From: Dongia_A sp039808885
Lineage (GTDB): Bacteria > Pseudomonadota > Alphaproteobacteria > Dongiales > Dongiaceae
Assembly: GCA_039808885.1 (NCBI GenBank)
Contig: JBDHTX010000019.1
Location: forward strand, 17,090-81,089
Reading direction: 5' to 3'
Length of the DNA: 64,000 nucleotides
The notes beneath the pieces were generated by a model, which saw only the letters and a list, made by a program, of their open reading frames with translations, was not told the origin of the DNA and did not search any database. The position numbers were made by a program, and so were the translations under genes. Positions 16,193-25,314 of this stretch are shown here, one piece after another (position 1 is the stretch's first letter; every line of letters begins with the position of its first letter).

Positions 16193-17839
16193 ATGGCGGA
16201 AACCGTGACCAATTCCCCGCTGCTCGATGTGCGGAATCTGCGCATCGAGGCGGTCGCCGAGACGGGCAAGCGCCTGACCCTCGTCGACGATGTCAGTTTC
16301 AGCCTCAATGGCGGCGAGGTGCTGGGCCTGATCGGCGAATCCGGCGCCGGCAAGTCGACCATCGGCCTGTCGGCCCTGATCTACGCACGCACCGGTTGCC
16401 AGATCACCGGCGGGCAGATCATCTTCCGCGGCCACGAGCTGCGCGAGCTCGGCATCGAGGCGCGGCAGTCCCTGCGCGGCGCCAAGGTCGCGTATATCGC
16501 GCAAAGCGCCGCCGCCGCTTTCAACCCGGCGCACACGCTCTACGACCAGGTCTGCGAGGTGGCGCTGCAGCACGGGGTGATGAATCCGAGCCAGGCGCGC
16601 ATGGACGCGGTCCGCCTGTTCAAGGAGTTGGACCTGCCCAATCCGGAGACCTTCGGCAACCGTTATCCGCACCAGGTCTCCGGCGGCCAGCTGCAGCGGG
16701 CCATGGCGGCGATGGCGATGATCGCCAAGCCCGACCTGCTGGTGTTCGACGAGCCGACCACGGCGCTCGACGTGACGACGCAGGTGGAGGTGCTGGCCTC
16801 CTTCAAGAAGCTGATCCGCGACCATGGCACCGCGGCGCTCTATATCAGCCACGACCTTGCCGTGGTGGCGCAGATCGCCGACCGCATCATGGTGCTGCGC
16901 CACGGCAAGATGGTGGAGGAGGGGCCGTCGACCCAGATCCTGCAGCAGCCGCGCATGGACTACACGCGAATGCTGGTGGCCGAGCGGGCCGCCGCCCAGG
17001 CCAGCAGCTTCGTGACGCCCCATGCCGAGGCCGACAAGCCGATCCTGTCCACCCGCGACGTGATCGCGTCCTACCGCAGCGGTCCCCGCGTGATCGACAA
17101 TGTGTCGATCGACCTGATGCGCGGCGACACCCTGGCGGTGGTCGGCGAATCCGGGTCGGGCAAGAGCACCCTGGCCCGCGTCATCGTGGGCCTGCTGCCG
17201 CGCCAGGCGGGCGACGTATTGTTCGCCGGCGAGAGCCTGCCGCCGCGGCTGGAAAGCCGCAGCCGCGACCAGCATCGGCGCATCCAGATGATCTACCAGA
17301 TGCCCGATGTGGCGCTGAACCCGCGGCAGACGCTGCTGGACATCATCGGCCGGCCGGTCGCCTTCTATTTCGGCAAGGGCCGCCGCGCAGTCCGCGAGCG
17401 CGTCGAGGAGCTGTTGCGGCAGATCGACCTGCCGCCCGAATTCATCACCCGGCGCCCGGGCGAGCTTTCCGGCGGGCAGAAGCAGCGTGTGTGCATCGCC
17501 CGCGCTTTGGCCGCGGAGCCCGATGTCATCATCTGCGACGAGGTCACCTCGGCGCTCGACCCGCTGGTGGCCGATGAGATCCTGCGCCTGTTGCGCCGCA
17601 TCCAGGACCAGACCGGCGTCGGCTACCTGTTCATCACCCATGACCTGGGCACGGTGCGCCGCGTCGCCAACAAGGTCGCGGTCATGTACAAGGGCCAGCT
17701 GGTCGCCTATGGGCCGACGCAGCAGGTCTTCAGCCCACCCTATCATCCCTATACGGAACTGCTGCTTTCCTCGGTGCCGGAGATGCGGGCGGATTGGCTC
17801 GACGAGGTGCTGCGGAAACGGCGGAAGGTCATTCGATGA
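16193..17839 (+). CDS. Fused double ABC ATPase (DppD-DppF type)
   Basis: A 548-residue protein with two complete nucleotide-binding domains that energises the importer. Domain 1 (about 8-260) has Walker A GESGAGKST, signature VSGGQLQR and Walker B LLVFDEPTTALD. Domain 2 (about 285-545) has GESGSGKST, LSGGQKQR and VIICDEVTSALD. An ATG at 16172 would overlap the permease by 8 bases. ATG 16193 is preferred because GGGAGGGAAG precedes it. The fusion replaces the two separate ATPases found in most dipeptide systems. Its TGA overlaps the ATG of the following hydrolase gene (ATGA), which ties that enzyme to the transporter. Confidence 0.9.
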   Translation: MAETVTNSPLLDVRNLRIEAVAETGKRLTLVDDVSFSLNGGEVLGLIGESGAGKSTIGLSALIYARTGCQITGGQIIFRGHELRELGIEARQSLRGAKVAYIAQSAAAAFNPAHTLYDQVCEVALQHGVMNPSQARMDAVRLFKELDLPNPETFGNRYPHQVSGGQLQRAMAAMAMIAKPDLLVFDEPTTALDVTTQVEVLASFKKLIRDHGTAALYISHDLAVVAQIADRIMVLRHGKMVEEGPSTQILQQPRMDYTRMLVAERAAAQASSFVTPHAEADKPILSTRDVIASYRSGPRVIDNVSIDLMRGDTLAVVGESGSGKSTLARVIVGLLPRQAGDVLFAGESLPPRLESRSRDQHRRIQMIYQMPDVALNPRQTLLDIIGRPVAFYFGKGRRAVRERVEELLRQIDLPPEFITRRPGELSGGQKQRVCIARALAAEPDVIICDEVTSALDPLVADEILRLLRRIQDQTGVGYLFITHDLGTVRRVANKVAVMYKGQLVAYGPTQQVFSPPYHPYTELLLSSVPEMRADWLDEVLRKRRKVIR

Positions 17840-19875
17840 GCGTGTTGCGCAATGCGGCCGGAATGCCGCATCAAGTCAAGAAGATCGAGCATTTCTGGAT
17901 CACCTTGAAGGACGGCTGCAGGCTCGCCGCGCGGCTGTGGCTGCCGGAGGATGCCGAGCAGAAGCCGGTCCCGGCGATCCTCGAATACATTCCCTATCGC
18001 AAGCGCGACGGCACCCGCGCGCGCGACGAGCCGATGCATGCCTATTTCGCCGGCCACGGCTATGCCGCCATCCGCGTCGACCTGCGCGGCTCGGGCGAAT
18101 CCGACGACGTGCTGCAGGACGAATACCTGCAGCTGGAGCTGGACGACGCTGTCGAGGTCATCGACTGGATCGCGCGCCAAGCCTGGTGTGACGGCACGAT
18201 CGGGATGATGGGCAAGTCGTGGGGCGGCTTCAACTGCCTGCAGGTCGCCGCCATGCGGCCGAAGCAGCTCAAGGCGGTGCTCTCGGTCTGTTCGACGGAT
18301 GACCGATACCGCGACGACATCCACTACATGGGCGGCTGCCTGCTGAACGACAATCAATGGTGGGGCGACATCATGCTCGCCTACCAGTCGCGCCCCGCCG
18401 ATCCGGCCCTGTTCGGCCCGGGCTGGAAGGACAACTGGCTGAAGCGCATCGCCGAAATGCCGTTCTGGCCGGCGCTGTGGATGCGCCATCCGACGCGCGA
18501 CGAATACTGGAAGCACGGATCGATCTGCGAGGATTACGGCGCCATCCAGTGCCCGGTCTATCTCGTCGGCGGCTGGGCCGATGCCTACACGAATGCGATC
18601 CCGCGCATGCTCGCCAACCTCAAGGTGCCGCGCAAGGCGATGATCGGGCCTTGGGCACACATCTATCCGCATGACGGCATGCCGGGCCCCGCGATCGGCT
18701 TCCTGCAGGAAGCGGTGAAGTGGTGGGATCGCTGGCTGAAGGGGCAGGAGAACGGAATCATGGAAGGCCCGATGCTGTGGGCCTGGCTGGAGGACAGCGA
18801 GCGGCCCGCCACCACGTCGACCTATCGCCAGGGGCGCTGGGTCGGCGCGAAGAGTTGGCCCGACACCGGCGCCATCGCCGCCGAAACCTGGCATCTGGGC
18901 AAGGGCGTCCTCGGCAAGACGGTGCTGCCGGCCGCCGATCTGGCGATCTGCTCGCCGCAGACGGTCGGCGCGGCGTGCGGCGAATGGATGGGGGCGGGTT
19001 GTCCGGGCGAAGGCCCCGCCGACCAGCGCATGGACGATGCCGGATCGCTGGTGTTCGATTCCGATCCGCTGGCGCGCGACCTCGACCTGCTCGGCACGCC
19101 GGTGCTGGAGCTGGAATTCTCCGTCGACAGGCCGGTGGCGCAGGTGGCCGTGCGCCTGAGCGACCTGTGGCCTGATGGCGCGCCGCAGCGGACCAGCTAT
19201 GCCGTCTTCAACCTCAATCATCTGGCCGGTCACGACCGCCCGCAGAAGCTGGTGCCCGGCAGGCGCTACTCCGCGCGCATCGAACTCAACGCGCTGGGCC
19301 ACCGCTTTCCGGCGGGCCATCGGCTCCGGGTAGCGATCTCCACCGCCTATTGGCCGTTGATCTGGCCAAGCCCGGAGCAGGCGACCTTGACCGTCCATAC
19401 CGGCGGCACGCGGATCCACCTGCCGGTCCGCGCCCCGCAGCCGGGCGACGGCGCCGAGCCCTTCGAGAAACCTGATGCCGCGGCGCCGGCGCCGTCCACC
19501 AAGGTGGCGGAAGGCAAGCTGCAGCGTTCGGTGACCCATGACCTGATCGAAGGCGGCGTCACCTACATCACCGATGTCGAGGGCGGCGTGTTCGGCGAGG
19601 GCATCTCGCGCTTCGACGAGATCGATACCGTGGTCAATCACGGCATCCGACGGGAATTGCATATCCGGCCGGACGACCCGCTCAGCGCGCGCTTCCGCGA
19701 CCGGCAGACGCACGACTTGAGGCGGGACGGGTGGGATATCCATGTCGAGACCGACACGGTGATGACCTGTACCAGGGAGCAGTTCATCCTGACCGGGCGG
19801 CTCGATGCCTACGAGAACGGCCAGCGCGTCGCCAGCCGCAATTGGCGCGAGACCTTCAAGCGCGAATTCAGCTAG
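17836..19875 (+). CDS. CocE/NonD family hydrolase (X-Pro dipeptidyl-peptidase-like)
   Basis: Serine hydrolase of 679 residues. An alpha/beta domain carries the nucleophile motif GKSWGG (Ser128) and RVDLRGSGESDD upstream. A helical cap and a C-terminal jelly-roll domain (from about 400; LELEFSVDRPVAQVAVRLSD) follow, as in cocaine esterase and alpha-amino acid ester hydrolases. No signal peptide is seen, so it probably acts in the cytoplasm. The ATG overlaps the transporter ATPase stop, implying that it hydrolyses the imported solute, perhaps an ester or N-acylated peptide. The exact substrate is not deducible. Confidence 0.85.
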   Translation: MSVLRNAAGMPHQVKKIEHFWITLKDGCRLAARLWLPEDAEQKPVPAILEYIPYRKRDGTRARDEPMHAYFAGHGYAAIRVDLRGSGESDDVLQDEYLQLELDDAVEVIDWIARQAWCDGTIGMMGKSWGGFNCLQVAAMRPKQLKAVLSVCSTDDRYRDDIHYMGGCLLNDNQWWGDIMLAYQSRPADPALFGPGWKDNWLKRIAEMPFWPALWMRHPTRDEYWKHGSICEDYGAIQCPVYLVGGWADAYTNAIPRMLANLKVPRKAMIGPWAHIYPHDGMPGPAIGFLQEAVKWWDRWLKGQENGIMEGPMLWAWLEDSERPATTSTYRQGRWVGAKSWPDTGAIAAETWHLGKGVLGKTVLPAADLAICSPQTVGAACGEWMGAGCPGEGPADQRMDDAGSLVFDSDPLARDLDLLGTPVLELEFSVDRPVAQVAVRLSDLWPDGAPQRTSYAVFNLNHLAGHDRPQKLVPGRRYSARIELNALGHRFPAGHRLRVAISTAYWPLIWPSPEQATLTVHTGGTRIHLPVRAPQPGDGAEPFEKPDAAAPAPSTKVAEGKLQRSVTHDLIEGGVTYITDVEGGVFGEGISRFDEIDTVVNHGIRRELHIRPDDPLSARFRDRQTHDLRRDGWDIHVETDTVMTCTREQFILTGRLDAYENGQRVASRNWRETFKREFS

Positions 19876-19877
19876 GC

Positions 19878-20531
19878 ATGGCCCGATTGTCGGACGACCG
19901 CTATCGCGATGTGGCGGCGGCGCTGTTCGCGCTGGTCTGGGCCGCGCTGGCGATCGCGCCGCTCTATCGCCACGACTGGATGCTCGAGAACCTGCTGGTG
20001 GCGGTCTGCGCGGCCGCGTTCCTGTGGTGGCGCAAGTCGATCCACCTGTCGAAGCTCTCGGTGACGCTGGTCTTCGTCTACCTCTGCTTCCACGAGACCG
20101 GCGCGCACTACACCTATTCCAAGGTGCCGTATGACGACTGGGCGCGGGCCCTGACCGGCGGCACGATCAGCGAGTGGCTCGGGCTGCAGCGCAATCACTT
20201 CGACCGGCTGGTGCATTTCCTGTATGGCCTGCTGCTCTCCTATCCGATGCGTGAAGTCTATGTGCGCAAGCGCTGGCTGCACGGCCGGCTCACCTTCACC
20301 TTTCCGTTCGCCATCACGCTGGCTATTTCCGCAACGTACGAGATCTTCGAATGGTGGGCGGCGGAACTGGCGGGTGGCGACCTCGGCACCGCCTATCTCG
20401 GCACCCAGGGCGACGTCTGGGACACCCAGAAGGACATGGTTTTGGCCGGTCTCGGGTCGCTCCTCGCCATGCTGGCGACGGTGGTCGTGTTCCAGCGCCG
20501 CCGTCCAGGCTGGGACCGCTCCGCGGCGTGA
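19878..20531 (+). CDS. DUF2238 (YjdF-type) integral membrane protein
   Basis: A 217-residue protein with about six predicted membrane segments, starting with AALFALVWAALAIAPLY. The conserved polar stretches HETGAHYTYSKVPYD and RLVHFLYGLLLSYP, and the C-terminal GTQGDVWDTQKDM, are characteristic of DUF2238/YjdF proteins. The ATG at 19878 lies 2 bases after the CocE-type hydrolase stop, so it is probably the last gene of the transporter transcript. Function unknown. Confidence 0.8.
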   Translation: MARLSDDRYRDVAAALFALVWAALAIAPLYRHDWMLENLLVAVCAAAFLWWRKSIHLSKLSVTLVFVYLCFHETGAHYTYSKVPYDDWARALTGGTISEWLGLQRNHFDRLVHFLYGLLLSYPMREVYVRKRWLHGRLTFTFPFAITLAISATYEIFEWWAAELAGGDLGTAYLGTQGDVWDTQKDMVLAGLGSLLAMLATVVVFQRRRPGWDRSAA

Positions 20532-20663
20532 CTTGTTAACGCATGCCCTCGGGGATCCCGGCTTGGCCGGGGTGCGACATCAGGGCAGCCGTGCTGGGAA
20601 ATTTCTCCGCTATACTATCAAAAAAACGTCATTGGCGCACAATGCACACGGGCGGAGGAAGCG

Positions 20664-21020
20664 ATGCTGACATTCGATGATTGCCTCGGGCTGTGCGACC
20701 TGACCGAGGAGGAAGTAGCAGCCATCGCCGAGCATGAGCACCTGCCGATGATCGTGGCGGCGGAGCTGGGCAACTACATCATCCAAGGGCCGGACGGCGC
20801 CTTGCGCGTGAAGCGCATCATCGTCGACGACATCCGTCATGCGGCGAGCGTCGGCGACCTGACCCATGTCCTGGCGCTGAAGCTGGTGTTGCGGCATTTC
20901 GTCGAGCGGCATCCTGAATGCCGGGCCAGGCCCGGCACGGCGCGCGAGGCCAAGGACGAAGCCGTGCGCAGCTTCCTGGCGCGGGTTCCCGAACGCCCGG
21001 CGGCGCGGCTGGCTATCTGA
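20664..21020 (+). CDS. Conserved hypothetical protein, small acidic/helical
   Basis: A 118-residue soluble protein preceded by a strong GGAGGAAG ribosome site. The N-terminal half (CLGLCDLTEEEVAAIAEHEH, ELGNYII) reads as helical, and the C-terminal third is basic. I do not recognise a characterised family, although similar short proteins occur in Rhodospirillales. The stop overlaps the end of the convergent globin gene by 8 bases. No function can be given. Confidence 0.65.
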   Translation: MLTFDDCLGLCDLTEEEVAAIAEHEHLPMIVAAELGNYIIQGPDGALRVKRIIVDDIRHAASVGDLTHVLALKLVLRHFVERHPECRARPGTAREAKDEAVRSFLARVPERPAARLAI

Positions 21021-21441
21021 TCGCTGCGGCGCGGGGTAGGCCGCCCCAGATTTCCGGCTTCTCCGCATGGAAGGCGAAGCCGAGCATGAGGCTGGCGGCG
21101 ATCTTCTCGGCGCGGGCGAGGAAAGCCTGGGCCAAGGCCGGTTCGAACAATTCATCCGCGGTCTCGCCGAACAGCGCCAGCCAGCGCGCGAAATGGCGGG
21201 GCTCGATGCCGGTCAGCTTCACATGCGCCGGGATCGGCCGGCCCTTGTAGCGGCCCGTCGTGTTCATCACCGATGACCAGAAATCGCACATGGTCTTCAG
21301 GTGCGGTCCCCAATCGTCACCGATCACCCGTTCGAAAATCGGCCCCAGTTCGGGGTCCTTGCGGATGCGCGCATAGAACGTGCTGACCAGATCCTCGATC
21401 TGGGCATCGGTCGGGTAGCCGGGTTGCAGGGGCTCGGACAT
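21013..21441 (-). CDS. Group III truncated hemoglobin
   Basis: Heme-binding protein of 142 residues with a 2-on-2 globin pattern: IEDLVSTFYARIRKDPELGPIF (A/B-E region), FWSSVMNTTGRYKG, and the proximal His in PRHFARWLALF. Such proteins bind oxygen or nitric oxide and are proposed to detoxify reactive nitrogen. An upstream ATG at 21489 adds 16 unlikely residues; the ATG at 21441 gives the usual length. Its end overlaps the convergent hypothetical gene by 8 bases. Monocistronic as far as can be seen. Confidence 0.88.
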   Translation of the reverse strand: MSEPLQPGYPTDAQIEDLVSTFYARIRKDPELGPIFERVIGDDWGPHLKTMCDFWSSVMNTTGRYKGRPIPAHVKLTGIEPRHFARWLALFGETADELFEPALAQAFLARAEKIAASLMLGFAFHAEKPEIWGGLPRAAAIR

Positions 21442-21605
21442 CGCCTGGCTCGTCGCCCGCCTGGGGCATGGTTGCGCTGATCCAGACATAGCCGCTGGCG
21501 GGCCACATGCAAGGGGCCAAAAGCCGCAGGTAAGCCCATAGAATGATTGAGGTTGTGCCCTCTGGCCGGGTATAGAGGAGCACTCAATCGGCCAGCGGAA
21601 CCAGC

Positions 21606-22718
21606 ATGACCCGGACAGCGGATATCATCGTCATCGGTGGCGGCATTGCCGGGGCCTCGGCTGCGGCGGAGATCGCCGGCGCGGGCGCCAGCGTGCTCCT
21701 GCTCGAGATGGAGAGCCAGCCCGGCTATCACGCGACCGGCCGCTCCGCCGCCATGTACGAACCGGTGGACGGCCAGCCGGTCGTGCGGGCGCTCACGCGC
21801 GCCAGTGGCGCCTTCCTGGACTCGCCGCCGCCCGGTTTCGTCGAATCGCCCCTGCTGTCGCCGCGCGGCGTGCTGTTGCTGGGCTATGCCGGCGACGAAG
21901 CGCTGATCGCGGCCGCCAGGCAGATGGGCTACGAGGAAGTCGACGCCGCCTTCGCGCGCGCAAAGCTGCCGCTGGTCAAGACCGCAGGCACCATCGCCGT
22001 GCTGTGGGACGGCTCGGCCCAGGATCTCGATGTCGACGCGCTGCATGGCGGGCGACTGCGCGCTTTGCGCCGTGCCGGCGGGATGGTGCTCGTCGACGCC
22101 GCGGTGCATAGCGGCCGCCGCGTGGATGGCATATGGCGGCTGGAGACCGCCGTCGGCGATTGCGCGGCGCCAATCGTGGTTGCCGCGGCCGGCGCCTGGA
22201 CGGATCTGGTGGCGCAATCCTGCGGCGTGCGCCCGGTCGGGCTGCAGCCGAAGCGCCGCAGCGCCGCGATCCTGCCGCCGCCTCCCGGCATGGTAGTGCA
22301 ATCCTGGCCGGAGATCCTGCCCGCCGATGTCAGCTTTTACTGCAAGCCGATGGGGGGAAAGCTCATGCTCTCGCCGGCGGAGGAGGATCCGATGGAGCCG
22401 CATGACGCCTGGGCCGACGATTTGCGCCTGGCCGAAGCCGCCGAGCGCCTGGAAGCCACGCTGGAGATCAGCGTGCAGCGCCTGGAGCGCACCTGGGGCG
22501 GCTTGCGCACCTTTGCGCCGGATGGCCTGCCGGTGGTCGGCTTCGACCCCGAGGCGGACGGATTCTTCTGGTTGGCCGGGCAGGGCGGCTACGGCATCCA
22601 GACATCGCCCGCGCTCAGCCGCATCGCCGCCGCGCTCGTGGCGCGGCGCGACATTCCGGAAGACTTGGTACGCATGGGGATCGCTGCGGTCGCGCTATCT
22701 CCCGCGCGCTTCAGATGA
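21606..22718 (+). CDS. FAD-dependent oxidoreductase, glycine/D-amino acid oxidase (DAO) family
   Basis: A 370-residue flavoprotein. The FAD-binding motif IVIGGGIAGASAAAEIA opens the protein, a SAAMYEP segment follows, and the C-terminal FAD contact GQGGYGIQTSPALSR matches the DAO family. It probably oxidises an amine or amino acid (sarcosine, glycine or D-amino acids are common substrates) to an imine with hydrogen peroxide or reduced flavin as the other product. It is alone and transcribed away from the globin gene. Glycine betaine made by the carnitine operon could eventually give sarcosine, but nothing links the two genes directly. Confidence 0.85.
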   Translation: MTRTADIIVIGGGIAGASAAAEIAGAGASVLLLEMESQPGYHATGRSAAMYEPVDGQPVVRALTRASGAFLDSPPPGFVESPLLSPRGVLLLGYAGDEALIAAARQMGYEEVDAAFARAKLPLVKTAGTIAVLWDGSAQDLDVDALHGGRLRALRRAGGMVLVDAAVHSGRRVDGIWRLETAVGDCAAPIVVAAAGAWTDLVAQSCGVRPVGLQPKRRSAAILPPPPGMVVQSWPEILPADVSFYCKPMGGKLMLSPAEEDPMEPHDAWADDLRLAEAAERLEATLEISVQRLERTWGGLRTFAPDGLPVVGFDPEADGFFWLAGQGGYGIQTSPALSRIAAALVARRDIPEDLVRMGIAAVALSPARFR

Positions 22719-22741
22719 TCCGCTGAAACGAGTGGACCAAG

Positions 22742-23149
22742 CTACTGGCGGCACCCATGCTCGGCACCGGTGCTACTGCAGAGTTCCTGGGTTCCGTTCC
22801 ATCGATTGAGCCGCCAAACGTAGAAGCCGGTGCCGCTGCCGGCGGCTTGCTGCTCGAACGCGTCGGACACTGTGAAGGGGCCGAGTTGACCGCTTGGCCC
22901 GGCGACCTGATTGCAGCGTACATTGCCGCTTGTGGTCTGGCAAAGATAGAGCGACCCGTCGATCCGATTGACTTTCCAGATATAGAATACCGGTGTCGCG
23001 CTGCCCTGCTGCGACACGAAGGGCGAGGAAAAATCGAACACCGGTTCTTCGGTCCTCGTATCCCTTGCCGAAGCCAGAGATGGTGCCAGGAGGGAACCCG
23101 CAACCATCGCGCACGCCACCATTGTCTGACAGACCGATTTGCCAAGCAT
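22742..23149 (-). CDS. Small secreted protein with a duplicated Cys-containing motif
   Basis: A 135-residue protein with a clear signal peptide (MLGKS, hydrophobic core, likely cleavage after LASA near 28). The mature part holds two 28-residue copies of one motif, at 54-81 and 108-135, sharing the pattern F-Y-hydrophobic-W-basic-hydrophobic-N-R-x-x-G, then L-C, then C-x-Q. Eleven of 28 positions are identical, and each copy has two cysteines that could pair in the periplasm. No family is recognised. It is at the start of a stretch of small genes near the tRNA-Thr. Confidence 0.65.
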   Translation of the reverse strand: MLGKSVCQTMVACAMVAGSLLAPSLASARDTRTEEPVFDFSSPFVSQQGSATPVFYIWKVNRIDGSLYLCQTTSGNVRCNQVAGPSGQLGPFTVSDAFEQQAAGSGTGFYVWRLNRWNGTQELCSSTGAEHGCRQ

Positions 23150-23276
23150 TGCAGCCTCCAGAGAAAAGTGAACAAAGCAGTCTACTCGCCTTGTGCGAGC
23201 GTCGGCAACTGCGCGCCGGTCAAAGGCGAGGCGGATATCGCGGTCAAAATTTGCCTGTTCCGGACGCTGCTACGCC

Positions 23277-23759
23277 TCAAGGCCTTGTCGATTGGCGCAC
23301 GCCGTTGACGTAGACCGAGACGATTGTACCGTCGCCGGGCTCCTGTCCGGGGGCGATCGGGGTGATCTGGGCCTGGATGCATTTCCACAGGCCGGCTTCG
23401 TATACATAGGTATCCGTGTAGGTGCTCATCCCGGCGGTGTCCCGTCCGTTGCGGCGGAGGATTTCCTTGTTCGTTGCGCGGGCCAGCGCGACATTGCCGA
23501 TGAGGGTGATGAGCTCGTCGCGCACGTCCCAATACACGATGACTTCCGGGTCGAAGCCTGTGGCCCATGCCTTGAGATAGCTGGCCCGGTCGACGCGGGC
23601 GCCGTTGCCGCGGATGTAGATGAAGTCCCGGTGCAGGATCGCGTCATGTCCGGCGACATCGTTGCGGACGAAGTTCTCGATGAAGCGCGCGTTGATCGCG
23701 CGCAGATCCTGCATCGCCTTGGGTGATGCCAGGTAGTCTACAGATGCATGCTTGAGCAT
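23277..23759 (-). CDS. NTF2-like/SnoaL-fold protein (DUF4440 type)
   Basis: A 160-residue protein with the cone-shaped NTF2-like fold pattern: an N-terminal helix (INARFIENFVRNDVAGHDAIL), FIYIRGNGARVDRASYLKAW, and late beta strands ending in AGLWKCIQAQITPI. Members are small enzymes, ketosteroid-isomerase relatives or binding proteins. The ATG at 23759 is clean and no signal peptide is visible. It is on the same strand as its two secreted neighbours, with gaps of 127 and 289 bases, so independent expression is likely. Confidence 0.75.
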   Translation of the reverse strand: MLKHASVDYLASPKAMQDLRAINARFIENFVRNDVAGHDAILHRDFIYIRGNGARVDRASYLKAWATGFDPEVIVYWDVRDELITLIGNVALARATNKEILRRNGRDTAGMSTYTDTYVYEAGLWKCIQAQITPIAPGQEPGDGTIVSVYVNGVRQSTRP

Positions 23760-24048
23760 GGCCGTACCTTTCTTCGTCGATGCTGGACGATGCCGGGATG
23801 CCGGTCCAGGGACTTGGCGAAAGTTGCTGGCCAGTTGCGTGCGCGGCGCACGAAACAGTGATTGCGCTGCGCCGCTTCCAGCACTGACGGAGAGAATGCT
23901 CTAGATCATTTTGTGCGGGCCGGAGAAGGCTTCCGAGGATGCGGAGCGAGCCGCCGGCATTCAATCGACGGACAATGACCTGGCGGTCCTGGTTGACGGA
24001 TTCTCTGACATGGGAACGGCCCGGCTGGTATCGTCGTCGCCACTTTGA

Positions 24049-24855
24049 TCAGTTGCAATAGCTCTCCACATGCTGATCACAGGTATTTGCGACGCCGTAC
24101 ATGTACTGATTGCACTGTGCGACAGCTTCCGCTTCGCTAGCGCCAACGCCGTAGCCGGACTTGATCATGCTTTGCTGGGACAAGTCACGAGCAAAGCCGC
24201 GCGCAACCCACCCGCATTCACCCATGCCAGACCAGCGATAGGCAACGAAGCAGTTGGCTCCGCCATTGCTCTCGCAATCCTCTATAGCTTGGTCGTCCGC
24301 CTGCTGCGGGCTGGAAGCGTGGAGGATGATTGCAGTCCAGAATGGAAAATCCATCATTGGTCCGCTATCATCGACGGTCAAAACACCGACCGCGATGGCT
24401 CCATGTATACTTTGACTGTCTTGCTCAGCCTTCATTGCCTTGAGCTGTTCGCGTAAGGAAGGTTGCTCTGCCGCTGAGCCGACGTCTGGCGATGTGGACT
24501 CACTCGCCTGTGAATCCGCCTGACCGGAGGTGTTGTTCTGTTGCTGTTGATAGACGTTCTCCTCCGGGTCATTGCCGCTGCTTTGGATTGCAGGATCTTC
24601 TGACTGAGGCGCTGAAGCCGTCTTTGTCAGGCACTCTGGGTCATTGGATACACACTTCAGCACTTCGAGTGCGAGCGCCAAACCGCCGTCTGGATCAGCA
24701 GCTTGGCAACGGTTGAGACGATCAGGGTTTTCTAACACCCAGCGAACGCCTTCCGCAGTGGGAGCGCAGTTCATCGCTTCTTCGGCTTGTGAACTGCGAA
24801 CAAAAATGATCGCCAGCACGCACGCTAGCCAAGAAATCCAACGGCGACGCGCCAT
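24049..24855 (-). CDS. Secreted protein with C-terminal DUF4189-like domain
   Basis: A 268-residue protein. The N-terminus is a signal peptide (MARRRW, hydrophobic ACVLAIIFVRSSQA). A Cys-rich first domain (about 28-85) follows, then a low-complexity Gln/Ser/Asn/Asp linker (about 85-130), and a C-terminal domain with GAIAVGV, AIEDCESNGGANCFVAY and AEAVAQCNQ, matching DUF4189. I choose ATG 24855 over 24879 because GGAGGTGG precedes it, while the upstream ATG has no ribosome site. Base composition is visibly lower in GC than the rest of the window, which suggests acquisition. Function unknown. Confidence 0.75.
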   Translation of the reverse strand: MARRRWISWLACVLAIIFVRSSQAEEAMNCAPTAEGVRWVLENPDRLNRCQAADPDGGLALALEVLKCVSNDPECLTKTASAPQSEDPAIQSSGNDPEENVYQQQQNNTSGQADSQASESTSPDVGSAAEQPSLREQLKAMKAEQDSQSIHGAIAVGVLTVDDSGPMMDFPFWTAIILHASSPQQADDQAIEDCESNGGANCFVAYRWSGMGECGWVARGFARDLSQQSMIKSGYGVGASEAEAVAQCNQYMYGVANTCDQHVESYCN

Positions 24856-25314
24856 TGGCCACCTCCATCCAACCATCATGAGGGTTGTTGTGCATTTTAC
24901 GGATCGGAGGCTGCCATGACGAGTCCTGGGGGCTCTTTCGGATCATCGGACCGCCCCGTCATTGGCGCCCCCTATGAACAAAAAAGGCGGCGGGCCATTT
25001 GTAGGAGCAGGGGGCAGGTCCGCCATGACCTAACCTGGAACAACAAGCCGCGCGCCGGCGATCTGGCCGGTTTCCGACCCCCGAGGGCAGCCAGAGTCAG
25101 GGGCGCGGTAGGGCCGCTTGGTGCTGTTCGCTGAATTGCACGACCATTGCCCGCATGGGGGAGAGGGATTCTTGGAGCAATACCCGCATGCTCGCGAGAC
25201 CAGCCGTCTTTCAGCCTGAAATGGCCAACGGCCCGCGTCCCAACTAGTGCCCTGCTGAACCCCGACAGATGTCTGCCAGCTGGTTCAGTAACATTGTGTT
25301 TTCATGAGGGGAAA
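24856..25314. other. Non-coding stretch between the DUF4189 gene and tRNA-Thr
   Basis: About 460 bases with no convincing gene. It holds short open frames without ribosome sites and a run of six A followed by a GC-rich stretch at 24980-24996, which resembles half of a minus-strand terminator but lacks a good partner arm. It lies on the 3-prime side of the tRNA gene, where integrative elements usually insert, yet no integrase or repeated tRNA end is seen. Confidence 0.4.

Noticed and set aside
16118..19743. Two long minus-strand frames (to 17746 and from 17749) over the fused ATPase and CocE hydrolase genes
   Set aside because: No domain motifs in these frames, while the plus strand carries Walker motifs and a GxSxG-type nucleophile.
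24980..25024. T-run with GC arm on the minus strand, considered as the tRNA-Thr terminator
   Set aside because: The best partner arm gives a 5-bp stem with a 29-base loop, and it lies 320 bases beyond the tRNA.
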